From Laccaria trichodermophora (taxonomy: Eukaryota > Basidiomycota > Agaricomycetes > Agaricales > Hydnangiaceae), in assembly GCA_018417955.1 (NCBI GenBank), contig JACTVC010000020.1, positions 124,001-188,000 on the forward strand: a DNA stretch of 64,000 nucleotides, read 5' to 3'. The notes beneath the pieces were generated by a model that had not been told where the DNA came from, ran no database searches, and worked only from the letters and a program-made list of their open reading frames with translations. Positions 39,068 to 49,830 of this stretch are shown here, piece after piece. The position numbers and the translations under genes were made by a program. Positions within the stretch are counted from its first letter, which is position 1, and every line of letters starts with the position of its first letter.

Positions 39068-41113
39068 TTACAGTCGAGAAATATACTCTTGCACAGGAGG
39101 TCTTTCCTCCGGCTTTAGAGACCAGCACTGCTTCAACAAAGCCCATAAATTATCATCTAACCCCCGAGAAACAATTTGCGCCTCCGTCGGTCTTCCAGGC
39201 TGCTCTCCCTTGGACGCACTAAAGGCTGCGTGCATGTGGTGTTTAATCTTTCTATAAGGTTGCTGATGGGTCAATATCTAAAACGATATCGCTTCAGCAA
39301 CTCCAAATAAAAGAAGACATGCTCGCAGTAGATGTACCTCAAGAACGGTCATAGCAAGTGCATAGATATCAGTCGCAGTGGATAAATTGCCGTTTCCCAT
39401 GCAGACTTCGGGGGCAAAGTATCGATAAGAGTCTGCGACGACGTTGCTCTGTGTGAATGGAGTTCCCGACACATCGTGAATTATCTGGAGAGACAGTAAA
39501 TTCCCTACCAAAAGTACGGGGGAAAGGTGAACATGCCTGCGATAACCCAAAATCAGACAGAAGAGGATGCCCTTGATCGCTGATAAGAATGTTTGACTAG
39601 ATTACTGCACAGTAAGAAGTGAACACAAGCCACCACAGGATACACCCACCCCTTTGATGTCACCATGAACAATGGGAGGGTTCATAGTGTGCAGAACCTC
39701 GACTCCAAGGGCAATATCTCGGATCTATGAAATGGTGTTCCAGCCGCAATAAGCCTGACAGCCAAAAAAAGAACATACGAATTGTCTATAGTCAAGGTCC
39801 TTGTCGTTGGCCTTGACGTAGGATAATGCATCGCCATTCCTCATCCATGGGCTTACCATGAACCTGAATAAAATATCAGATTGAAAGCCTTCTCATTGAT
39901 CTCATGCAAACTCACGGAATTGGACCCTCCTGACAAAAACCATAGAACGGCACAATATGTCGTCCTTGGTCGCGGTCCCAAACTTCTCCCCAGATCTTAC
40001 CCTCTCTTTTGAAACGCTAGAAACTCGCGTTAGCATGGCTCAGCATTCTTTATAAAAATAAGTCCCACCCTCAGACTGCGTTCATCACATTTCATCGAGC
40101 GAATCGCCTTGATCATAACTTTCTCCCTTCCCAGATACAAGCCCTCAAATATATCTATGGTCGCAGTCCCTCGTACCGGCAAGTCACCTATCTTCTGAAC
40201 TTCACCAAATTTAAGATGGAAATCTGGGAGTAGCTTCCCAGACTGGCGTTGAAGGTCATAGAGCTTTGATGACATTTTTTCATGCCTTTTCTCTGCCGCC
40301 ACCTTGTTCTCGCCCATAGCCTGATGAAAAAGGATCAACGTTGCTCGAACTGGAGAGTGGCGCTAAATTTCACCGTTTGCATAAGAGACATCATTTCTCG
40401 AACCATGTCATTCGTAATTGCTTGAGTATTCTGGATGTCGGACAGACTCTCCATTAGCTCTGCGTGATCGCGTCTCGCGTTTGCCTCAAAGTCCCTATGC
40501 CACTCGAGCATTTCAAATTGAGTCGTCAGCTGTTCAACAGAAGGGACTATGTCAGAAATTGGGTTTCTGTGTGACGAGTAGGCATGTACCTGGAATCGGG
40601 CCACACAATCGGATATCTGTCCTTGACAAATCATAATTTCCCTGGAAATCTCATCTTGCTTTATAAGACTTTTGATCTTTCCCATATTGGCCCAGGCTGA
40701 CATTCGGGTCTGAATGTCCAGCAAACATCTGGATCAGGAGGTATAAGTATGATTCGTGAGCTGTGCCCCGACGGACTGACTCATAAACTGCATTTCTCGC
40801 ATCAATGATATTTTTAGTAACCGACCTCTCCTCGCTGTCTCGCAAGGCAAGCACAAAATAGTGACATCTATCGCGTAGCTGCCTAGCTGCATTCCTATGT
40901 AAGGGGTGTTCAGCTGTGATTTTTAACAGGCGGGCGCCAGAAAACGAGTCACCGATTTTGCACTACGTTCTCACATAGCTGTATGATAGTGCAGAGGAGC
41001 TCTACACAGGGAACGAGGGCAGGTACGGGAGCGAGTTGGGCGGTTATCTGGGCGACGGTCTTTCCCAAGGAGATGGCAAATTGAGACGTCTGGCCCGGGG
41101 CATTTGCGGCCAT
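39068..41113 (-). CDS. TKL-type protein kinase with MLKL-like N-terminal helical domain
   Basis: Multi-exon gene. The N-terminus ([40 protein letters not shown] followed by QLCENV, then [20 protein letters not shown]) resembles the helical N-terminal region of MLKL-like and fungal cell-death proteins. A further helical, coiled-coil-like region follows (40335-40724). The kinase domain starts at about 40260 ([13 protein letters not shown]). It has the VAIK-equivalent VMIKAIR, catalytic IVHGDIKG (HGD in place of HRD), LLSDFGLSQ (DFG intact), an activation segment [21 protein letters not shown], and C-lobe [11 protein letters not shown] with [16 protein letters not shown]. Substrates are unknown; catalytic Lys and both Asp are present, so activity is plausible. 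Confidence 0.75.
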
Positions 41114-41292
41114 GTCCAAATGATTCGAATGGACAGCTAGTACGTGAACTATAAGGGCTCATGGCGATGTAGGAGGGAAGCCATGCAAAGGCCATGCGTA
41201 AAGGCTGTGGACTGCTGTGAGAGAAGTTGTTGGCAATTGCCTGCCAGTGAGAACGCTGCTAAGATTAGATTAGATCCCGCGCTTAACCTTGG

Positions 41293-42395
41293 ATGCCATC
41301 ACTGTTCCCTTCACCTTTTCCCAACCTCCCCGATTTCAATTCTCTACTCGTTCTGGGTCCATATCATGCATCAGCATCCATTTATCTTGCTCTTTCACGT
41401 CTTTCAGACCACGAGGGAGAACCAATAATTCTCTCGCCGTCTAGGTCCACACTTTTACAAGCATTACAAGCGTTCAACGACAGCTGGCTGGCCACCAACT
41501 CTGGAACTGGTAAAATATCTGAAAGGCTGGCCAAGATTACCATGTTGTAATGAATATTCGTTCCCAGCGCTTTACGACAAGCTTACAGCGATGATTCCAG
41601 CTATCCTCCGTCACCCACCCATCTGTGCCTCTTTTTATCAATGCTGCATGCCAATCCTACCAAGGAATCGGACACTGGAGCTCCTCCCCTTCACCCCAAA
41701 ACTACGCGTGCACTCCCAGCTAGGCTTCTTGTCTTGCTCGAACCATCCTCATACTTTCTCTCCTCTTCTTCCTCCGAGTCGTGCGTTTCTCGAGTCAATT
41801 TACATCCACATCCTGGCATGAATAATAACCTCACAGACCTTACACGCTATCTTCATATCTAAGTCTCATAGCTCGCGTATTCGCCTCAATAGCTGGCCTC
41901 AAGAGGAACTCAACCCAGTAGGTGAGCCGCTCTGCATTCCATATAAATAATACAACCTCCGTAGGCCCATCGCATTCGCACTCTTTGATTCTCGATTGGA
42001 GGGGATGAAAATGCCAATAGTGAAGCAACCAAGCAACCGATATTCTTCCAACGAACCGGACGGGCACCCACCTCCTCGCCCTGAACTTGTGTTTCCGTTT
42101 GTGGAGAGGTATTTTGAATGGGTCGCTGCGTTCGACGAGGGTACGTCACTCATGTGTCGCTGGATTGTTTTTTTACTTACACCCAGTTGGTCCAGAGACC
42201 GAATACGTGCCTTCTTCACAGGAGGACAGTCCTACAGAAGCAGGACAAAAGAAATACAAGCACTTGAACCTGTCTCGCGTTAACCAGGACATGGAAGTTG
42301 CACCATTGGTTGTGAAGTGGATGGAAATCTCGATGAAGTCCAAGAATACAGTGACGACCCACTTGGAGACACATCTTGTCCCAATTCCACCTTGA
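41293..42395 (+). CDS. Conserved hypothetical protein, multi-exon
   Basis: Starts MPSLFPSPFPNLPDFNSLLV LGPYHASASIYLALSRLSD. Exons continue through LLVLEPSSYFLSSSSSESC, an exon beginning PIAFALFDSRLEGMKMPIVK, and HPPPRPELVFPFVERYFEWV. The last exon is GPETEYVPSSQEDSPTEAGQ through THLETHLVPIPP. The frame changes between exons fit introns near 41520-41560, 41800-41960 and 42140-42187, but the borders are provisional. I do not recognise a family. It is divergent from the kinase gene, 179 bp apart. Confidence 0.55.
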
Positions 42396-42686
42396 AAAGT
42401 TTGAAGCCCGATATATAACATGTATGGTATACATTGTATAAATAGGTTTGTGCGAAGCTCTCCTATCCATTTGATGTGAAACGGCGTAGAATTTCCCTGG
42501 TAGCGGTCCAATCAGAGAGGTAAGAATTTTGAACTACGCGTCCGTTGCGTGGTAGTACAATGTAACTTGGGCCCTTCTTCCATGTATTTGGCGTAGTATT
42601 CTTTGGTAAGACCTACGAGTGTCATCTTGTAAAATAGCGCCTAGGGAATTATATTGTCAGAGAAATTGCTGAAACAGCACTCCTCA

Positions 42687-43119
42687 TCAGGCGATATGCT
42701 TCTCAAGGTTCTGGCGAATAAGCGTCGTAGCTTCGCGTTTTACGGCCAGCGGAATAGAAGCTACATTGGGAGTGAGAAGGTGAAGAAATAGAAATAACCG
42801 AGCATACTCTGGGCGTGAGTGCGAATCTCTTCCAACAACGTCTGAAAAGATAGTGGGTCCATGTTCCTTGCTCGTTCTATCGATGAGCGTTAGAACTAGG
42901 TCAAAAGAGTCTTTTTAAAAGCAACCTTTACTACGATGACGTACGTCATCTGTCCATCCACTTTCGTTGAGCTTTGAATTCAGCATTATCCTAATCCTGA
43001 GAGAAAGCTTAGAGAAAATATCAGAGAGAAAGCGAAAGTACAGACTGTTCCCAGTCGCCACTCTCTATTAGTCGGTGACGAAGTTGCGAATAGAGTGTGT
43101 TGGCGTCATTGGGTGGCAT
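42687..43119 (-). CDS. SUS1: Transcription and mRNA export factor Sus1/ENY2
   Basis: Small helical subunit shared by the SAGA deubiquitinase module and TREX-2. The joined exons read MPPNDANTLYSQLRHRLIES GDWEQ, IRIMLNSKLNESGWTDD, then RNMDPLSFQTLLEEIRTHAQ and ASIPLAVKREATTLIRQNLE KHIA. They show the family pattern of ESG...I...L...L.E.GW.D and VP..V+.E.L..IR..L. At least three introns are present; the first starts GTCTGT. It is divergent from the Mago gene with 208 bp between starts; both products act in mRNA processing or export. Confidence 0.85.
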
Positions 43120-43327
43120 TCGTGACTACCTCTCAACCTCCCCCCGACTTCTGTTTCCACTACGGTCAGAAGTGCAGAAAGCATGCTCAGAGGGTCGCGT
43201 ACCTTTGGAGTGCAATGTAATTCTTAGCAGTGACTTCATTTGAACAAAATATTATTTACGTGGGAATTCCATTTAGAGGTCCGCCTCAAACCGTGCGTCT
43301 TGCGTTCAACTTGCCTCCCAAGATATC

Positions 43328-44112
43328 ATGTCTGCACAAGATAACGACCCATTCTATCTAAGGTATCTATCAAACATACCCTCTATCTATCCGTTTACTC
43401 AATTGTTTTGTTATCTCCAGATACTAGTACGCGTTTAAGCACATCGTCATCACCTCCCACTGAAAACGGAATTTTCTAGCACCGGACACTCTGGCAAGCA
43501 TGGCCACGAGTTCCTCGAGTTTGAATACTCTCATGGCCGTCTCCGATACGCCAACAACTCCAATTATCGTAACGACAGTCTCATTCGAAAAGAGAGTACG
43601 TGTATCCGATAGCCCATCCCAATGCATCTGTTCAAATCCTTCCTGCACAGTGTGGGTAGGGCCTCTCGTCGTCAAGGAGCTCAAACGTATAGTGGAAGCC
43701 AGCGAAATTACAAAGTGATTCCTACACCGCACAAGCGCCGATATGTTGGCTGATGACGATTCTTTGCATCATAGGGAAGACGACACGAACTGGCCAAAGA
43801 AGAACATCGTTGGAAAGCAGGAGCTTGAAATACGTGTTGGGAACGATCATATTGCTTTTGAGGTTCGTCCTCTACCTCAGTATCCCCTCTGCGTTCCTTT
43901 ACATTGTCGTTTTTCACAGACTGCGAAAATTGGATCGTTGGTTGACATTCAGGACAGCGAAGACCCAGAAGGGCTCCGTGTGTTCTACTATCTCGTGCAA
44001 GACTTGAAGGTAAACCGCTCGAAACGAGTTTGAATATAGATTTCTCACCCCTTCCCTGTAGTGCTTGATTTTCTCGCTGATTTCGCTCCACTTCAAAATC
44101 AAGCCCATTTAA
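43328..44112 (+). CDS. MAGO: Exon junction complex protein Mago nashi
   Basis: Seven exons (43328-43362, 43421-43426, 43480-43595, 43651-43714, 43775-43862, 43920-44009, 44062-44112) join in frame to 149 residues. The product is [40 protein letters not shown], then [40 protein letters not shown], and [16 protein letters not shown]. Nearly every residue is conserved in Mago. Exon 2 is only 6 nt (ATACTA) and supplies the invariant Tyr-Tyr after FYLR. Confidence 0.95.
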
Positions 44113-44680
44113 TGGTGTCATGGAGGACTTTCTTGGGCTTTGGGGGGATTGAGTTGGCTGTTTTAAAAATGTATCTGGAGAGGCTAGCATCGAGAGAACA
44201 TGGAAAATGTTTGTACGTCTCCGATATCTTCCCAAACCAAACCAACCAACACCCTTTTCGATATCCGATTAGCACAGTCCAGCCGACTCAAGCCTCCGTC
44301 AAGAAAGCGCTCGTATTTTGTAGCAGGTATGTTGAAGCGATGAAAACAAAATACCTTTCAGCTAATTTTCTCCATAGACATCTTTTAGAACCATCCTGTT
44401 GTCGCTGTATGTAATACTTCTTATCTATGCCAACAGTTGCGTGAAATGGTGCAGAAACATCTGCACCTCGCTGGTCGAGTTAACAAACACCCGACTAGCT
44501 CAGCGGTCTCCACTTGAACATCGTCTCTGGCAGAACCACAACCAAAATAGGGATAGGCGAAGTACATGTAGGATCCGGATGTGTGTAAAATGAGTTAAGC
44601 AGCTGTGATGACCACTGACTATGATCTTGAATAACGATTTCGACATGATTTTTGAGGCAAAGCATAAATACACTCAAACT
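44113..44680. other. Interval between MAGO and the Crinkler copy, no supported gene
   Basis: A plus ORF (44061-44414, with a possible intron near 44330-44380) and short overlapping ORFs are present, but none shows a family pattern. The left edge of the 2.8-kb duplication lies at about 44681. Confidence 0.5.
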
Positions 44681-47473
44681 GAAACGGCCATCCTAAGCAG
44701 CAATAGCAAAGAACTCATTTAGGAGTTATTTAGTAAACTATATTGATGAAGGACTTTTCCTCCGTTGTCAAGAACCTCAATGGTGTTCCAGTCATCAACG
44801 GATACGACATAGATAAGTTTATCGACGTCTACTCATAGGTTAGTATACGATATGGCAGATATCAACAAGAGGCTTGCTTACCTTGATGCACGATCTTGGG
44901 AGGGTGGGTACGAAAATCAATAATGATATAGTCAGACATCCATCCCTTCTCAATCCATTTACCATACTCTGCTTCGGTGAATCGTCTTGTGTATTGGCCC
45001 AATCGATTACCATCACGAAGAAGTTCAATGCCCCATTTTTTCGACCGGATGAAGAAATCAATCCTTCCGTTTTTCATACCAAACTCTGGAAATGAAACAG
45101 AACCATTCGCGTGCTTGAAGGATGCGGAGTAGAACTCGTCCTGGAATTGTGCCTTGGGACCTATTTCACGTTTTTCTAGGCTTTGCCGTGAAAACCTCTG
45201 GATAACAGCTAGGGAAAATTCAAACAAGTTCGGCTCGATGATCCTAGACTCCAATGGCGATCCATTGAGCTTCCAGTCTATACATCGCCTGTGGAGCGGA
45301 GATGCAAACGTGTACAATATTTCATCGATATCTGCACTGGCTTCTGTATACAACCAACCAGACCGGAATATCATGCGGAGGGCCGCCTTTTGGTTATTGT
45401 CGTTGTCGGGGTTCGAAGCAAGGTAATCGTCCGGGCAGACAATGGATTCTTTTCTAACGACTTCACTCATTACAGCTGTTACATCCGGGTTTTCATGTAA
45501 AACATTCGCCTGTGGCAGACCGCGGCCAAATTCCGTTCCTTTGTAGATGGCCTGGGGTATGTCAGCCATGGAGACACCAGTGATAAACATTTCGTAGGTG
45601 TATTCGGCAGGTTTCACCCGTTCACGATATGACTAAAATTTAAATTAGAATCAGTATTAGTCGAAACAAAAATTAAAGGGCTCTTTTACCTTGTGCGCGG
45701 CGATGCACTTCATCAAATCCTCGCAAGCTCCCACATGACCGTTCGTCATATCAAAGACGCTGTCGAGGAAGGAGTCAGAAAAGCGGTTATCGTGGAACTT
45801 CAGTCGTACGAGCGCGTTGAATTCTTCTCTAGTGAAAAGAAGGCCAACAAGGATCCCATCCCCGCAGTCAAGACGAGGAAGGCCCACGCGCTCTTCCTTT
45901 CCGATCCACATTGGCGTTACATTGTCGAGCCCGGGGTAACCAGAGCTGTCGTGGCTGGCAAAAGCAACAAGCCGCATACCCTGTAAACCCGGATTCTTAA
46001 ATTTATTCCAGAAATTTTTATCCCAATACGTCGTCTGCGCTTCGTCTAGAATGAGGATCGTATTCGGGGTGATCTGCACAAGCAGATTTTCTGGCCATGC
46101 GTCAACAAAAACTACTTCCGTATCAGGTTCTGTTTGATTGATATAGCGGCGAAGGAGTCCCGCCAACACAGACTTTCCGCTACCTGGAGTGCCTCTGACT
46201 GAAAAATTTAGTTTTAAGGAAGTCAGAGCAAAAAATTGCGATACCATGTACCCATCTCTGCTTTACAAGTTTTTCATACAGAGCGGCGACTGTTATTTCA
46301 CGCTGAACATCTGAGGGTGGAGGATCCTGTTATAGAGATTGCAGACAGCAAATTGGAAGGCCTTACAAGAAGCGTGGATGTAGTCCTCTTCGAGTTTCAG
46401 TTTCTTTAATGGTGATTCAGCAGCTGAGCAATCATCAGGATATGTTAGAGGTCAAGAAAACAGTTGAAGTCGTGAGTTGGTAAAGAAAAAATGAGGGAGG
46501 TTGAAGTAAATGCGGGTTGGGAGAGCAGAGAGTGTTTGGAAGAGGTTCGCGACACCATGGACAGGTTATAAGACGAGGGGAATGAAGGAAGAGAGAAAGT
46601 GGGTGCCAGATGAACAGGGCATCGAGAAATGACGAGATGGGAACATGCGGGAGGTAGTCCAGAGCGGCGAGCGAATCGCGTTTGGGAGCCGGCGAAAAGA
46701 ATAAATGACATTGATGCGTGCGGAGTAGATGTTATGGTCAGTCCCAAACGCGTAGAAGGCGGAATGCCAATCCCAGCAGGAGAATGAAAGGGGATATCGA
46801 GGAAATTGAAGCGAACAACGAGTTGGCAAACGAGGCAAGTTTTCAGGTGAAATCTTATCAATAATGCTCAGCCACGGAGATTCACTCTCACTCACCGGTA
46901 GCAGGGACCTTCACGATTACGTGGAGGTGCTCACTGGGAGGTTGATTTGGAAAGATTTTGAAGAGGCTGTCTGCGGGCTCTAGTTTGGTGGCATATTGCG
47001 AAAGGCTATCTCCCAGGGACCTGATACGTGCAGCGAGAGTGTCGGCTGGACCAGCGGTGATAGGGTTGAAGTCGTTTGGCTGGAAAGGTGGTGATGTAAG
47101 TCATGTCACTTCACATCGCGACTCGTCGATTGCACTCACCTTCCACAATTCCAAAATGTGAGGACCAACATCCTTCAAAGTATCCAGCGCTCGCTCCTTT
47201 TGTATAACCCCCTTCAAGTCGCTAACCACGTAATCGCACCCCATACTAACTAAAAAGACGATAGATTCGCCCGCGATAAGACAATTAAGTCGACGAGACT
47301 GTGTTTCAGGCATAGCGCTCGATGTGCCTGTTGGGGTCCCCGTTGGTTTATCCCCTTTTGTTAGCCGTTTGCGAATGGACCCAATCGCAAAGGGATGTTT
47401 GTCCTTTTTTGTGCTCATAAGTGCGTCTGGCGAGGGAACGGCAAGTGGACGTTCAAATGAGCAAGAGGAGAAG
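44681..47473. repeat. Direct duplication of 2.8 kb, copy 1 (pair at 53013-55812)
   Basis: The homology starts at gaaacggccatcctaagcag and ends at gagcaagaggagaag in both copies, in the same orientation, about 8.33 kb apart. It covers the complete Crinkler gene and little else. Confidence 0.9.
44719..47418 (-). CDS. Crinkler (CRN)-type protein, copy 1: header, P-loop NTPase, REase-like nuclease
   Basis: The first exon (47140-47418) carries the ubiquitin-like Crinkler header (LNCLIAGESIVFLVSMGCDY, HILELWK). The second (46896-47079) has NPITAGPADTLAARIRSLGD and HLHVIVKVPAT. After an unusually long intron (46424-46895) come a short exon, EITVAALYEKLVKQRWVH, and the NTPase with Walker A GTPGSGKS and Walker B TILILDEAQTTYWD. 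After another intron comes the restriction-endonuclease-like domain with FPEFGMKNGRIDFFIRSKKW GIELLRDGN, and a last exon KLIYVVSVDDWNTIEVLDNG. This matches the basidiomycete CRN architecture. The splice after the 46424 exon is uncertain by one base. Function in a saprotroph or symbiont is unknown. Confidence 0.85.
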
Positions 47474-47585
47474 GCTCATGTCTTATAAGACATGCCTCGT
47501 TTCACTTCGGCGGCTTGCGGTTCCAATAAAATGCGTGTTTCTATGCCATTGTGGTGCTCTCCTTAAGACAGGCGTCGATCACTAT

Positions 47586-48230
47586 TTATTCTACTTTGTG
47601 GTTTAAGAGTAGTACATAATCCAGAGTCAAGAAGAGAGGCATAAACTTGGTAGTATCAAGTACACCTGAGTGAGCAAGGCAGGGATAGATATAAGACACA
47701 CCAAAAAGAAACACAAACTGGAAATGGAGAGGAGTGAGAAAGAAGCTGTGAATATTACTTAAACTCGGTAATTTAGTGTGTTCTTGTGCTCGAAGACGAA
47801 AGTAGCTTTGGTGGTGGTTCGTTTCCCTTTGCCCTGTCTGTGGCATTTTGGAGGCAGGGGTAGAGTGCGTCGGGGGCGAGAGAAAGGGAGGGGTTGGATA
47901 GACGGCTGAGGCACATTCGGAAAGGGGTAGGAAAGGCCCTTCAGAGTCGGAATCCGCATCCAGGTCCATGTCACGTTTATTGGCGTCCAATACTGGCTTG
48001 ACAAACCCCGGCGATGAGTACTTTGAGCTTAAGTGCATGACTATGTCTGCGGAGATCGAGTGAGTGATTATGCAGAAATGTTTTTTCTAGGAGACGTACC
48101 TTCCTTTATTGGCGGAGGAACATCAAAGAAGTACGGGTCAGGGGACGCGCCCAATGGCGATCGTGTCGTCCCCCATGGGGTCCCCGAGACAAATACAACG
48201 CAAAGGTTGACTCGGGCCTATTGAAGAAGG
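47586..48230 (-). CDS. Hypothetical protein, possibly two exons
   Basis: A minus ORF (47586-48038) encodes KPVLDANKRDMDLDADSDSE with Pro/Ser-rich surroundings. It may be preceded by an exon (about 48095-48230) containing SPDPYFFDVPPPIKE with GT-AG borders at about 48040-48100. No family is recognised. The composition suggests a disordered protein or a gene remnant. Confidence 0.35.
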
Positions 48231-48628
48231 TCAGTTAGTGCCATCACGATGGCTCCATCTTCTCATTAGGGTGTCCAATTTGCCAGAGGGTTGATTATGG
48301 ATTCATAAAGAAACCATGGAGAGAAACAGGCAATGGCATCTGCGCGTGTGTAGCGAATCTTTGAGGGTCTTGGTGCAGATCATAGGTTGTTAAAAACGTT
48401 GTCGATGACTGCTACGGTTGTTTGGATAGTGTCAGCATCGTTTATGTACTTGAATGGTGCTGACATTGTTGAGATGAAGATTGTGTAAAGTCTTCGAGTG
48501 ATTGTCACGTCCGGCTACCACGTTTGGTACGTGACATAATGACTGAACTAACTAACCAAGCAGGCTATCCTCGACATTTTACATAACCGAATCACACAGG
48601 AAGATCATCATCGACAAGCCCGTCATGC
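48231..48628. other. Intergenic stretch, no gene seen
   Basis: No ORF above background and no repeat recognised. It lies between an orphan ORF and the F-box-like fragment. Confidence 0.45.
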
Positions 48629-49174
48629 ATGATTTCGGTAGCGGGAGAGTGGGCTTCAATGTGTAATCACAAATTGAACGAGACGAAAGCTGCGCTGTAT
48701 AGCATCACACTGAACGACGTCGAACATCCCATCAGTATAAGTGATGCATGGGCTATCCTCTCGCAGTGCCCACAAATAAAGGAGCTTGATGTTCGTGTTC
48801 TAGCCACGCTGGAGATGGCATTCTCACATAGCAATCACATGTATGGTAAGAGCTTTGATGCCGCCTTTGCACGCTGGGGTTGCCTGCTCACATGCCTCCT
48901 CCTGCGAAGGTCGAATATCGGTGAGGAAACCTTGATCAAGTGCCTGACGAGCATCTCTTCGACTTTAAAAGACCTTCTCATCTACGGTGCTAGTCCTCGA
49001 TCCGGGTGTACTATGGGTCAACTCGCGCCTCAGCGGTTTACATTTCAAGAAGGACTAAAGCACGATTTATGTCCCAAGCTCGAGAGCCTCACTTTGGAAC
49101 CGTGCATTGTGCCGGATGGGGCGTTGGCTCAGCTGTTGAGTTCGAAGGCTCCGCCTTTGAGGTGCTGTAAGTAG
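48629..49174 (+). pseudogene. F-box/LRR-like protein fragment
   Basis: 181 codons: SISDAWAILSQCPQIKELDV, LTCLLLRRSNIGEETLIKCL and HDLCPKLESLTLEPCIVPDG follow the irregular leucine-rich pattern of the expanded Agaricomycete F-box proteins. The F-box and several hundred residues expected upstream are absent, and the frame stops in the middle of a leucine-rich stretch (ALAQLLSSKAPPLRCCK). The downstream sequence to about 49333 continues similar codons in another frame (MSDIREEDLKMIGRLKVTGM). Confidence 0.5.
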
Positions 49175-49339
49175 ATGTGTGATACGTGTATCGAGAAGAT
49201 CGTTCCGCTGAGGAGGGTGAGGGTTTCTTTTCTGAAGGCGGTGGTTCCGAATATGAGTGATATTCGGGAGGAGGATTTGAAGATGATAGGGAGGTTGAAG
49301 GTGACAGGGATGGATATTGAGCTCGTTGACTAGGACTTG

Positions 49340-49830
49340 GTCTGAATACTTGAAGATTGTTAGCTAACGAACAATTTTTCAAGGGACTTTTATTGTATGT
49401 ATTTCTTTTTGGCGGACTACGGGAATTAGAATACTACACTCTTACACAACACTTACATCCAACGGCCTCACTCAGGTAACGAGACCGTCGGGCTCCTCAT
49501 TATGCTTTTGCGGGCGGACGTTGTTGTCGTTCTCGACTCTGTTCCACAGTCCCCTTTATAAGTGATAGTGATATATCCTTGACTGACAAGCAAAATATTC
49601 TGGTTTCTGGGGTTTTCGGTCTTCCTAAGTCAGCGGTTGAACACTACGCAGTTTCCAGGCAGTGCTGCGGTCAACAGTTGCCTAGTGGATGAATGACAAT
49701 TATCGTTATTACATGTGACCAAAAGCCTCGCTGGGGTATATGACGACAAGTATGGTGGGTGATGATACAGTCCAGAAGAAGTGCAAGATGAGAGAGTAAT
49801 AAGTTATTCAGAGGAAGGCGGGGGTGGGAT
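49340..49830. other. Intergenic stretch, no gene seen
   Basis: No credible ORF or repeat. It separates the F-box-like fragment from the stop codon of the Scc2-like fragment. Confidence 0.45.

Noticed and set aside
44485..44540. ctagctcagcggtctccac looks like a tRNA D-arm
   Set aside because: No T-arm/B box (GGTTCGANTCC) at the right distance and no acceptor stem; not a tRNA.
46445..46895. ORFs of 109 and 138 codons conserved in both Crinkler copies (also 54784-55234)
   Set aside because: They fall in the 472-bp intron; identity reflects DNA conservation and the encoded peptides have no family pattern. Kept only as a note on the intron.
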